Assembly: GCF_029589435.1 (NCBI RefSeq)
Contig: NZ_JARRAG010000001.1
Location: forward strand, 2,098,808-2,162,807
From: Paludisphaera mucosa
GTDB lineage: Bacteria; Planctomycetota; Planctomycetia; Isosphaerales; Isosphaeraceae
Reading direction: 5' to 3'
DNA length: 64,000 nucleotides
Of the stretch, positions 18,851 through 26,948 are shown one piece after another. The notes beneath the pieces are model-generated. The model ran no database searches and was not told where the DNA came from. It worked only from the letters and a program-made list of their open reading frames with translations. The stretch's first letter is position 1, and each line of letters starts with the position of its first letter. Made by a program: the position numbers and the translations under genes.

Positions 18851-20263
18851 ATGCCCCGCCCCTCCTCGTCGCGACGGTCCCTGCTCGCCGCGGTCCTGAT
18901 CTCGTCGTCCGCGCCCGCCCTCCCGGCGCTCGCCGAGGAGCCGCCGCCGGCCCCGAAGCCGGTCAGCTTCATGACCGACGTCGCGCCGATCCTGGTGCGG
19001 AACTGCATCGCCTGCCACAACCCCAAGAAGCCCGAGAGCAAGTACGTGATGACGAGCTTCGCCAAGCTCGCCAAGGGGGGGAAGGTCGGCGAGGACGTCA
19101 CGCTGGAGCCCGGCAAGCCCGACGAGAGCTACCTCGTCGAGCTGATCCGCCCCGCCGGCGAGCCCCGCATGCCGTTCAAGCAGGAGCCCCTGCCCGCCGC
19201 CGAGATCGCCCTGCTCGAGCGCTGGGTGACCGAAGGCGCCAAGTACGACGGCCAGTCGCCCGACGAGGACTGGACGTTCCTGCTCCGCAAGACCCGGAAG
19301 GTGGAGGCCCCCGAGGCCTACCCGGTCGCGGTCCCGATCACGGCGGTCGCCTTCACGCCCGACGGCCGCGTCGAGGCCTCGGGCTACCACGAGGTGACGG
19401 CCTGGAAGCCCGACGGCGCTCTCGACGGCCGAGTCAAGGGGCTCCCCGAGCGGACCTACGACGTCGCCTTCAGCCGCGACGGCAAGTGGATGGCCGCGGC
19501 CTGCGGCGACCCCGGGCTCTACGGGCTCGCCAAGCTCTACTCGGTCGAGCCGGGCGCCCCGCCGAAGTTCGTCCGCGACATGGCCGAGGCCCAGGACGCC
19601 GTCTTCGCCGTCGCCTTCTCGCCCGACGGCGCCAGGGTCGCCACGGCCGGCGCGGATCGCGTCCTGCGGGTCTACGACACGGCGAAGGGCGACCTGCTCT
19701 TCCAGGTGGAGGACCACGCCGACTGGGTCCTCGACGTCGCCTTCAGCCCCGACGGCAAGCTGCTCGCCACGGCCAGCCGCGACAAGACGAGCAAGGTCTT
19801 CGACGTCGAGAAGAAGGAGTCGCTGGTGACGTTCCCGGGCCACGCCCAGTCGGTCTACGGCGTCCTCTTCGCGGCCGACGGCAAGTCGGTGGCCTCGGCC
19901 GGCGGCGACGCCCAGGTGCGGGTCTGGACCATCGACGGCGAGGCCAAGGAGGTCCGCAAGTTCGGCGGCTTCGGCGGCGCGGTGTTCGCCGTGGCCCTCA
20001 CCCCCGACGGCAAGACGCTCGCCGCGGCCGGCGCCGACAATAAGGTCCGCACGTTCAACTTCGACGACGCCAAGGCCCTCAAGACGCTCGAAGGCCACAA
20101 GGATTGGATCTACGCCCTGGCCGTCTCGCCCGACGGCAAGCAGGCCGCCTCCGGCGGCTGGGACGGCGAGGTCCGGATCTGGAACCTCGAAGACGGCAAG
20201 CCGGTGGCGAACTTCCTCGCCGCGCCCGGCTACAAGCCCGCCGGGCCGCAGGCCGCCCGCTGA
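18851..20263 (+). CDS. Planctomycete-type cytochrome c domain plus WD40 repeat protein
   Basis: 470 residues. The start at 18851 has GGGAG eight bases upstream and gives a signal peptide; an ATG at 18821 overlapping the previous stop is the alternative. The mature N-terminus has one heme c motif, CIACH (residues 52-56), followed by a PSCyt1-like domain with Met ligand candidates (EPRMPFKQEPLP). Residues about 150-460 are WD40 repeats, recognisable by repeated AFSPDGK/AVSPDGK strands, and form a beta-propeller. It is exported and probably mediates electron transfer or protein-protein contact on the cell surface, together with the PPC protein encoded just upstream. Confidence 0.88.
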   Translation: MPRPSSSRRSLLAAVLISSSAPALPALAEEPPPAPKPVSFMTDVAPILVRNCIACHNPKKPESKYVMTSFAKLAKGGKVGEDVTLEPGKPDESYLVELIRPAGEPRMPFKQEPLPAAEIALLERWVTEGAKYDGQSPDEDWTFLLRKTRKVEAPEAYPVAVPITAVAFTPDGRVEASGYHEVTAWKPDGALDGRVKGLPERTYDVAFSRDGKWMAAACGDPGLYGLAKLYSVEPGAPPKFVRDMAEAQDAVFAVAFSPDGARVATAGADRVLRVYDTAKGDLLFQVEDHADWVLDVAFSPDGKLLATASRDKTSKVFDVEKKESLVTFPGHAQSVYGVLFAADGKSVASAGGDAQVRVWTIDGEAKEVRKFGGFGGAVFAVALTPDGKTLAAAGADNKVRTFNFDDAKALKTLEGHKDWIYALAVSPDGKQAASGGWDGEVRIWNLEDGKPVANFLAAPGYKPAGPQAAR

Positions 20264-20279
20264 GCCGGCCGGACGCCGC

Positions 20280-21962
20280 TCACGTCGTCGCGACGGGGGC
20301 GGCGACGGGCTGGACGAGCGAGTTCCACCACTGCTCGGCCCGGTCCTCGTCCCAGTCGGCCGCCGACGAGCACTTGGCCAGCTCTCGGCCCAGGGTGCGG
20401 ACGTCGGGGTAGCGGTCGTCGGGGTTCTTGGAGAGGCAGCGGAGGATGATCCGCTCCAGGTCCTCGGGGACCCCCTCCTTCACCTTCGACGGCGGGACGA
20501 CCGGGTCGCGGACCTGGGCGATCATGATGGCCATGGCCGTCGTCCCCTGGAACGGCAGCTTGGCGGTCAGGGCGTAGTAGGCGATCGCGCCCAGGGCGTA
20601 GATGTCGGTGCGGGGGTCGACGGGGCTTTCGCCGGTGGCCTGCTCGGGGGCCATGAACGAGGGCGTGCCGCTGACGGTCCGGTCGGTCGTCAGCTCGGGG
20701 GCGTTGGGGTCGGCCGTGAGCTTCACCAGGCCGAAGTCGAGGACCTTGGCGACGTCGGCCTCGCCCCCCCGCAGGGCGACGAAGATGTTGGCCGGCTTCA
20801 GGTCGCGGTGGATGATCCCCAGCGAGTGCGCCTCGGCCAGCCCCGCGCAGACCTGCCGCATCAGGTAGACGAGCCGGCCGGCGGGGAGCGCCCCGTACTG
20901 GCCGACCAGGTCGTGCAGGCTCATCCCGGGGAGGTATTCCATCACGTAGTAGAACGTCCCCTCGTCGGTCCGGCCGTAGTCGTAGATGGCGATCGTGTTC
21001 GGGTGCGACAGCCGGGCCGCCGACTTGACCTCGCGCTCGAACCGGGCCAGGGCGAGCGGGTCGGCCCCGGAGTCGGGCTTGATCAGCTTCAGGGCGCAGG
21101 GACGCTTGAGCAGCTGGTGCTCGGCCATGAAGACCTCGCCCATGCCGCCGACCCCGAGCCGGCGGCCGAGCTGGTACTGGCCGAACTTGCGGGCGTCGTG
21201 CAGCTCCCTCCGCAGGCCGTTGAGGACGTGCGCCACGTAGATCGCCAGCGACGCGCCGATGAGCAGCGAGATCGCGTTCGAGCCGGCGTGCTCGGCCGAC
21301 CGCATCGTCTCCAGGTCCTCGATCAGCTCGGGGTGCTCGACCTCCATCAGCAGGGCGAACGAGAGGACGGGGACGAGGGCCATCGTCAGGATGACCTTGG
21401 CGGCCGTGATCGCGTCGTTGGGGATGATGGCGCCGTAGAGCAGCATCAGCATGATCGCGCCGATGACGCCGTTCTTGATGTAGGTCGCCATCCCCAGCGC
21501 GTCGCCCTCGCGGAGGAAGTCGATGCTCACCAGGTATTCGGAGATCCCTAGCATCACCACCATCGAGCCGAAGAGGCCGTATTCGATCGCCTTCAACCAG
21601 GTCCCCGACAGGGGCCTCCGGCTGGACAGCAACGCGGCGACCGCGACCGCGATGACGACGCGCGCCACCCGCAGCACGCCCATCCCGGGATTCTTCACGA
21701 TGACGCCCGTGTAAAGGCCCCAGACCAGGAGCACCGTCGAGATCGCCGCCAGGAAGACGGCCGCCGACGCCAGCCGACTCCGACGCAGGCCGTGGGTCTC
21801 GGCCACCAGGCTCCCCGCGAGCGACCCTTCGACGCCGGCCGAGCGCTCCAGGAGCAGCGTGGCCTCGTCGTCGGCGACGGGAGCCATGTGGGCCTCGGTC
21901 GGGATCAGGTCGATGAAGGAATCCGCTTCGGCCGGGGCCGAGTTCTTCTGATCCGTGCTCAT
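20280..21962 (-). CDS. Membrane Ser/Thr protein kinase with N-terminal six-TM domain
   Basis: 560 residues. Residues about 65-245 hold six hydrophobic segments (for example ASAAVFLAAISTVLLVWGLY and SNAISLLIGASLAIYVAHVL). The C-terminal kinase domain (about 258-530) is complete: Gly loop LGVGGMGEV, Lys in CALKLIKP, IIHRDLKPANIF catalytic loop (RD type), DFGLVKL, and SFMAPEQATG. A polytopic membrane part placed before the kinase is the reverse of the usual PknB layout and suggests a membrane-state or ligand sensor. It starts 22 bp after the zinc-ribbon membrane protein gene and is probably cotranscribed. It is convergent with the WD40 gene, 16 bp apart. Confidence 0.92.
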   Translation of the reverse strand: MSTDQKNSAPAEADSFIDLIPTEAHMAPVADDEATLLLERSAGVEGSLAGSLVAETHGLRRSRLASAAVFLAAISTVLLVWGLYTGVIVKNPGMGVLRVARVVIAVAVAALLSSRRPLSGTWLKAIEYGLFGSMVVMLGISEYLVSIDFLREGDALGMATYIKNGVIGAIMLMLLYGAIIPNDAITAAKVILTMALVPVLSFALLMEVEHPELIEDLETMRSAEHAGSNAISLLIGASLAIYVAHVLNGLRRELHDARKFGQYQLGRRLGVGGMGEVFMAEHQLLKRPCALKLIKPDSGADPLALARFEREVKSAARLSHPNTIAIYDYGRTDEGTFYYVMEYLPGMSLHDLVGQYGALPAGRLVYLMRQVCAGLAEAHSLGIIHRDLKPANIFVALRGGEADVAKVLDFGLVKLTADPNAPELTTDRTVSGTPSFMAPEQATGESPVDPRTDIYALGAIAYYALTAKLPFQGTTAMAIMIAQVRDPVVPPSKVKEGVPEDLERIILRCLSKNPDDRYPDVRTLGRELAKCSSAADWDEDRAEQWWNSLVQPVAAPVATT

Positions 21963-21984
21963 ATTCGGACTCGATGGGGGTGGG

Positions 21985-22806
21985 TCAGCGTCCCAGGATG
22001 ACGGACTTCGGTCGCGCTTCGGCCTTCGCGTCCGACCCGCCCGAGAGCGAGGGGAGGAAGGTGAACGCCAGGATGACCGCGCCGATCGTCAAGAGCGGGG
22101 TCACGACGCGTTGGGTGGGCCGCTTGAGCCGCTTCCAGTGGTCGATCATGTACTTGATCGTGTAGGGCGGGAACAGGAAGAGCAGCCCCGTGGCGGGCCC
22201 CTCGCGGAAGGGGACGGCCAGGATGTTCGCCAGGCCCGTGAGGACCCGGCCGATGTTCAGCAGCACGACGGCCTCCCCGCCCAGCAGCGCCAGGCCGCGA
22301 TTGTGCATCGTTGCGCCGATGAGCAGGAGGATCAGGAAGGGGACCGACAGCAGGTAGGCGAACTCGTTGAGCCTCCGGAAGAGCTTCTGGATCGTGCCCC
22401 ACCAGCCCCGCCAGGCGATCTTGACCTCGCCCGCCGCGCGCGACCCGCCGGGGACGATGTCGGTGGCCGGGACCTTCCAGGTCTCCACGACGGCGTAGGG
22501 TTTCGAGTCCCCCAGGTCGTCGTCCATGGGCGTCGCCTTCGGTTTCGGCTTGCGCAAGCCCGGCATCCCCTCCATCGTCAGGGGCGCCAGCGCGACCTGG
22601 CTGGTCACCTGCGCGAGCCAGGCCGGCCCCCCGCCCTCCGAAACGGCCGCGGCCGGAGCGCGGGCCGGAGCCGCAGCAGCGACGGCAGCCGGGGGCGGCA
22701 CGGTGATTTTCTCGCCGCAGCGCTTGCAGCGGCCCACCTTGCCCGCCGCCTGTTCGCCGATCTCGAATCGGGCCCCGCAATGGGAGCAGAAGAAGACGAT
22801 GCTCAT
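21985..22806 (-). CDS. MJ0042-type zinc-ribbon membrane protein
   Basis: 273 residues. The N-terminus (about 5-37) is an MJ0042-like zinc ribbon with FCSHCGARFEIG and RCKRCGEKI, giving two CxxC pairs. An Ala/Pro-rich linker leads to about four hydrophobic segments (YLLSVPFLILLLIGA, GEAVVLLNIGRVLTGLANIL, GLLFLFPPYTIKYMI, LLTIGAVILAFTFL). Such proteins are frequent in planctomycetes and have no assigned role. The gene sits 22 bp upstream of the kinase gene on the same strand, so the two products may work together in the membrane; that is inferred from position only. Confidence 0.75.
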   Translation of the reverse strand: MSIVFFCSHCGARFEIGEQAAGKVGRCKRCGEKITVPPPAAVAAAAPARAPAAAVSEGGGPAWLAQVTSQVALAPLTMEGMPGLRKPKPKATPMDDDLGDSKPYAVVETWKVPATDIVPGGSRAAGEVKIAWRGWWGTIQKLFRRLNEFAYLLSVPFLILLLIGATMHNRGLALLGGEAVVLLNIGRVLTGLANILAVPFREGPATGLLFLFPPYTIKYMIDHWKRLKRPTQRVVTPLLTIGAVILAFTFLPSLSGGSDAKAEARPKSVILGR

Positions 22807-22880
22807 CCCGGACGTCCTCCACGAACCTTCATCGGCCCGCGCCTCGCTTCACCACGTCGTTCGTTCGATCGTCCGGCCGC

Positions 22881-24062
22881 TCAGGAGAACAGCTCGTGCA
22901 CCGGGGCCGCGCCCGTCGGTTCGACGACCGAGGACGGATCGACGCCGAGCGCGAACTCCATCGTCGCCAACCATTCCTGCGGGGTGACGGGCCGATCGGC
23001 GGGCTGCGCCGCCCGTCCGTCGCTGGCCCCGACCACCCGGCCCCCCTGCACTCCCCCGCCGGCCAGCGCCGCGCTCCAGACGCCCGGCCAGTGGTCGCGG
23101 CCCCCCGACGCGTTGATCCGCGGCGTGCGGCCGAACTCTCCCACCGCCGCCACCAGGGTCGTCTCCAACATCCCCCGCGCCTGGAGGTCGTCGATCAGGG
23201 CCGAGAACGCCCGGTCGAACGTCGGCAGGACCTCGCGGCGGTAGTCGTCGAGCGTGCTGAACGGCCGCGCGCCGTGGCAGTCCCACGAGACGCGGTCGAA
23301 CACCGTGTCGTACATGTTCACCGTCACGACCCGGACGCCCGCCTCGACCAGCCGTCGCGCCATCAGGCAGTCGCGGCCGAAGCGCGTCGCACCGTAGGCG
23401 TCTCGCGACCGCGACGACTCGGCGCCGAGGTCCATCGCCCTGCGGACCGCCGGGTCGAGCGAGGACACGGACCTCCGCTCGGCATCGAGTATCGTCGGTT
23501 CGCACGCGGGACCGAGCCGGCCGGCCTTCTGGCCCCGCGGCAGCTCGACGCCCGTGTTCCCGAGGGGGCCGGGGACCACCGCGAACGCAGGCGGGGCCCC
23601 ATCGCGTCGTCCCAGTAGGCTGGCGGCGGTCGATCCGAAATGGGGGTGATCGTCCTCGCGGCTCAGGCGACCGGTCTGGAGCAGTTGCAGGCCCGTCTCG
23701 TGGATGGGGGCCTCGTCGTGATGCAGCGAACGGATCAGCGCCAGTTGGTCCATTCGGGCCGCGAGCCGGGGCAGGTGCTCGTTGATCCGCACGCCCGCGA
23801 CGCGGGTCGCGATCGAGCCGAACGGGCCCCGGACGTCCTCGGGGGCGTCGGGCTTCGGATCCCACGTTTCGAGCTGGCTGGGCCCGCCGACGAGCATCAG
23901 GAGGATCACCGCGCGATCGCCGGGCGTGAGGGGCCCCGCCGACATCCGAGCCGCGCCGGCCAGGCTCCAGGCCCCGAATCCCAGGCCGCCGGCCCGCAAG
24001 AACTCGCGTCGATCGATCCCGCCCCGTCCGGGCTCGTCACGACTCGGTCGAGTGAGACTCAT
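22881..24062 (-). CDS. DUF1501 domain-containing protein (third copy)
   Basis: 393 residues, shorter than the other two copies. A Tat-type leader (GIDRREFLRAGGLGFGAWSL) is followed by family landmarks VILLMLVGGPSQLETWDPKP, WDCHGARPFSTLDDYRREV, AVGEFGRTPRIN, GGRDHWPGVWSAALAGGG and the terminal EFALGVDP. The catalytic details of the family are not established. It lies 74 bp upstream of the zinc-ribbon and kinase genes on the same strand, so the three may share a transcript. No DUF1549/DUF1553 partner is encoded nearby. Confidence 0.9.
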   Translation of the reverse strand: MSLTRPSRDEPGRGGIDRREFLRAGGLGFGAWSLAGAARMSAGPLTPGDRAVILLMLVGGPSQLETWDPKPDAPEDVRGPFGSIATRVAGVRINEHLPRLAARMDQLALIRSLHHDEAPIHETGLQLLQTGRLSREDDHPHFGSTAASLLGRRDGAPPAFAVVPGPLGNTGVELPRGQKAGRLGPACEPTILDAERRSVSSLDPAVRRAMDLGAESSRSRDAYGATRFGRDCLMARRLVEAGVRVVTVNMYDTVFDRVSWDCHGARPFSTLDDYRREVLPTFDRAFSALIDDLQARGMLETTLVAAVGEFGRTPRINASGGRDHWPGVWSAALAGGGVQGGRVVGASDGRAAQPADRPVTPQEWLATMEFALGVDPSSVVEPTGAAPVHELFS

Positions 24063-24437
24063 CTGCGATGTCGCCCCCCAGCCGGACTCACGCCCACGCA
24101 GGTCCTGAGTTCGCCGCTCCCCGATAACGTAACCATCAAGTCATCCGCAGGATAGTGCACGCCACCGGACTCATGGCGGTTTCCGGCGATTTGAACCCCC
24201 TTACGCGCCACATCATGGTCAAGTAACCCTGGCGACCCTGCGGGTCGCAGCGATTTCGGGGACGACAGGGTTTTTATGAAAACAGGGTAATGCAGGTTGG
24301 ATGGTCAAGAACGATTCAATGCGTTTCCCGGTCCCGGCCGATAAGCCAGACGGAGCAGGAAGCTCGGCGGACCTGGTTTGGGCTCTGGCGCGGACGCGGC
24401 ACGCGTCCTCGGCGATCAGCAGGAGGAGGAGGCGCAG
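24063..24437. other. Intergenic region between divergent DUF1501 and TolC-like genes
   Basis: 375 bp without a gene, less GC-rich than its surroundings. It contains a perfect 7-bp hairpin (24232-24238 with 24242-24248, loop TGC) and an AGGAGGAGGA ribosome site at 24421-24430 serving the GTG at 24438. No convincing promoter pair was found. Confidence 0.5.
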
Positions 24438-26072
24438 GTGACGACCCGAAGCGACGGGAGGTCGAGGGGATCGCGGACCGTGATCCTGGGGGCGTTGGGC
24501 TTCGTCCTGATGCAGGTTGTGCTCGTTGCGGCTGCGCGCTCTCAGAGCACGGGCGCGCAGATGGAGGAGTCGCTGCCGCAGGCCCTGGGCGGTTTGACGC
24601 CCGGCTCGCAGGAGTCGCGCCTGGGGACGGCGCCCGGGACCGACCAGGGTCCGTTCGGCATCCAGCCCGGCCGCGACCAGCCCCTGATGGGGGCCGGCGG
24701 GGGGACGAACGTCCCGCGCGTGCCGTCGTCGATCAGCGCGCCTGACGCGGGCCCCACGCCCCGGCCCCGGGCCATCGGCGCGCCCGAGTCCCTGCCGATC
24801 CCCCGCGCCTCGCTCTACGGGACGTTGGCCCTCCCCGAGGGCGAAGAGGCGGAGGCGCCGCCCGGGGGGATGACGATCGACGAGGCGATCGAGCGGCTGG
24901 TCCACGAGAACCTGGACCTCCGCTCGAAGTCGCTGGAGATCCCCCAGGCCCGCGCCGACGTCTTGACGGCCAGCCTGCGGGCGAACCCCATCTTCTTCGC
25001 CGACGCCCAGCTCGTCCCCTACGGCAATTACACGACCCAGCGGCCCGGCGGGCAGACCCAGTATGACGTGAACATCTCCCACCCGGTCGATTTTTCGCTC
25101 AAGCGTCGCGCCCGCACCAACTACGCCACCCAGGCGCTGCACGTCACCGAGGCCCAGTACCAGGACGCGGTCCGGATCGAGATCAACAACCTCTACACGG
25201 CCTACGTGGACATCCTGTCGGCCCGCCAGATCGCCCGCTACGCCCAGGCGAGCACCGAGGGCTTCGATCGCCTCATCCGGGCCACCAACCTCCTCTACGA
25301 GAAGGACATGGCCTCGCGGGCCGACGTGAGCCAGGTGCGGTCGCAGCAGCAGATCGCCGCCGTCGGCCTGCAGGACTCGCAGGAGAACCTCCGCCGCGCG
25401 AAGCGGACGCTCGGCGTCCTCCTGAACATCCCCCCCGAGCAGGCGGAGGCGATGGACTTCGGCGGCTCGATCGAGGATCGCGCCCCCGAGCCGCCGCCCG
25501 TCGAAGAGCTGGTGCGGATGGCCCTGTCCTGCCGCCCCGACGTCGTCTCGTTCCGGCTCGGGGTCCGGGCCGCCGAGGCGGGGTACAAGCTGGCGACGGC
25601 GAACCGCTACCAGGACGCCTACGTCCTCTATCAGCCCTACACCTTCCAGAACAACGCCCCCAACGGCCTCAAGAGCGCCTATTCCTGGGGGGTGGGCCTG
25701 ACGGTCCCCATGCCGATCTACAACCGCAACCAGGGGAACATCGAGCGGGCGCGGATCAACATCCAGCAATCCAAGATCGAGCTGGCGAACATCGAACGCC
25801 GGGTCGTCACCGAGGTCGTCCAGGCGGCCCGCGAATACGCCGTCACCCGCGACATCGTGAAGCGGATCCGGTCCGAGATCATCCCGTCGTCCGAGCAGTC
25901 GAAGAACGACCGCTTCATCCTCTTCCAGAGCGGGGAGGCGAACGTCGTCTCGTACCTGGAAGCCCAACGCGTCTACAACGACAACGTCAAGGCGTACCTG
26001 GATACGGCGGTCCGGCACCGGCGGAGCATGCTGAACCTCAACACCGTCGTCGGCCAGCGGCTGCTGCCCTGA
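24438..26072 (+). CDS. TolC family outer membrane efflux protein
   Basis: 544 residues from GTG 24438, chosen because AGGAGGAGGA lies 7-8 bases upstream and the product then begins with a basic stretch and a hydrophobic signal (VILGALGFVLMQVVLVAAA). Residues about 20-150 are a low-complexity Pro/Gly region. The rest follows the outer-membrane-factor plan of two repeats: MTIDEAIERLVHENLDLRSK, a long coiled-coil region with LYTAYVDILSARQIARYAQ, then the second repeat with VEELVRMALSCRPDVVSFRL and IYNRNQGNIERARINIQQSK. It forms the trimeric outer-membrane tunnel of type I secretion or RND/heavy-metal efflux. No inner-membrane pump or adaptor gene is adjacent; an ArsR regulator and a copper-related SCO gene follow convergently. 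Confidence 0.88.
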   Translation: MTTRSDGRSRGSRTVILGALGFVLMQVVLVAAARSQSTGAQMEESLPQALGGLTPGSQESRLGTAPGTDQGPFGIQPGRDQPLMGAGGGTNVPRVPSSISAPDAGPTPRPRAIGAPESLPIPRASLYGTLALPEGEEAEAPPGGMTIDEAIERLVHENLDLRSKSLEIPQARADVLTASLRANPIFFADAQLVPYGNYTTQRPGGQTQYDVNISHPVDFSLKRRARTNYATQALHVTEAQYQDAVRIEINNLYTAYVDILSARQIARYAQASTEGFDRLIRATNLLYEKDMASRADVSQVRSQQQIAAVGLQDSQENLRRAKRTLGVLLNIPPEQAEAMDFGGSIEDRAPEPPPVEELVRMALSCRPDVVSFRLGVRAAEAGYKLATANRYQDAYVLYQPYTFQNNAPNGLKSAYSWGVGLTVPMPIYNRNQGNIERARINIQQSKIELANIERRVVTEVVQAAREYAVTRDIVKRIRSEIIPSSEQSKNDRFILFQSGEANVVSYLEAQRVYNDNVKAYLDTAVRHRRSMLNLNTVVGQRLLP

Positions 26073-26111
26073 GCGGGCCGTCCGGGCGGTTTCGCACGGC
26101 CCTCGACGCGA

Positions 26112-26145
26112 CGAGGCCGGGCCGACGACGTCGGGCCCGGCCTCG
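26112..26145. terminator. Bidirectional hairpin between TolC-like and ArsR genes
   Basis: Arms 26112-26126 and 26130-26145 form a GC-rich stem with one bulged base and a 3-nt loop, followed on the plus strand by a T/C-rich stretch. It is placed between two convergent genes. Confidence 0.55.
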
Positions 26146-26187
26146 TTCGCATTCGCTTTCGAGCCGATGAACATAGGAACCGCGGGT

Positions 26188-26547
26188 TCAGGCGATCAGG
26201 TTCTTGACCACCCGGGCCAGCTCCGAGCCGGTGTCGGTGAGGCTGTAGAAGTTGTTCTTGCCCTGGCGGCGGGGGGCGATGATGTTGCCGTGCCGCAGGA
26301 GGGCCAGGTGGTGGCTGACGGCCGGCTGGCTCTGGCTGAGCTGGGCGCAGAGGGCGCCGACGTGGCGCTCGCCCTCGGCCAGGATCAGGATGACCTGGAG
26401 CCGGGTGGGGTCGCTGACGTGCTTGAGCAGGATCGAGGCCCGCTTGGCCTGCTGGAACCGCTGGTCGGCGGCCTTCACCGACTTGGAACGACTCGGGGCC
26501 GCCGTCTTGGGCGCGGCCGACTTGGGGACTGCTTTGGCGACTGCCAT
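26188..26547 (-). CDS. ArsR family winged-helix transcriptional regulator
   Basis: 119 residues. A Lys/Ala-rich N-terminal tail of about 35 residues precedes the ArsR HTH: LKHVSDPTRLQVILILAEGE, then HVGALCAQLSQSQPAVSHHLALLRHGNII and the wing GKNNFYSLTDTG. Only one Cys is present, in the helix before the recognition helix (GALCAQLSQS), so the classical ArsR/SmtB alpha-3 CxC metal site is missing; the inducer may not be a metal. A strong AGGAGG precedes the ATG. The neighbours (TolC-like efflux, CusF-SCO) suggest metal or envelope stress targets, an inference only. Confidence 0.88.
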   Translation of the reverse strand: MAVAKAVPKSAAPKTAAPSRSKSVKAADQRFQQAKRASILLKHVSDPTRLQVILILAEGERHVGALCAQLSQSQPAVSHHLALLRHGNIIAPRRQGKNNFYSLTDTGSELARVVKNLIA

Positions 26548-26948
26548 GACTCCGACCTCCTAAGCTGTACGGGACTCGGGCGATGCGTCGTCGGCGGCGA
26601 TCGACGCCCCGGGCGGGCCCGCGACCCGCGGCGGGCGGGGGCCGCGGGGACGATCGGCGCGAGGGCGGTCGGCGACGAGGCCGACGGCCGCCCGCGACGG
26701 GCCCGCGGGGGCGGGTCGGGACGGCGGCACGCACAACAAGACGCTCACACCTTTGCGCGAACGTATCTCAACGTGGGTGCTTGTCGACATCTTATGGTTC
26801 GTTGATCTCATGTCAATCGCAATCTGCAAACTTTAATCGCGTAGATTCGTCTATTTGTTGGCGCGTGCCGCGGCGGCCTCCCGCGCGCATGCGGGCCCCC
26901 GGCCCGCGGCGGCGCCGCAAGCGGTTGCCGCCCCGGGCGTTCCGCCCC
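26548..26948. other. Gene-free 401-bp region upstream of the ArsR gene
   Basis: The left half is extremely GC-rich and shows no supported gene. The right half (about 26760-26870) is AT-rich and carries the promoter candidate described separately. An 89-codon minus-strand frame ending at 26560 has no family features. Confidence 0.4.
26789..26816 (-). promoter_or_regulatory. Candidate promoter and operator upstream of the ArsR regulator gene
   Basis: On the minus strand TTGACA (26816-26811, perfect), a 16-bp spacer and TAAGAT (26794-26789). The palindrome TGTCGACA (26782-26789) overlaps the -10 edge and the predicted start and could be an operator. The leader to the ArsR ATG would be about 235 nt. 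Confidence 0.4.

Noticed and set aside
24185-24210. A T-loop-like sequence (GGTTCAAATC on the minus strand) suggesting a tRNA or tRNA fragment
   Set aside because: The flanking 5-bp T stem does not pair and no acceptor, D or anticodon arms could be folded around it.
26560-26829. An 89-codon minus-strand ORF upstream of the ArsR gene
   Set aside because: The sequence is Pro/Arg/Ala low complexity with no ribosome site or family features, and it overlaps the promoter region.
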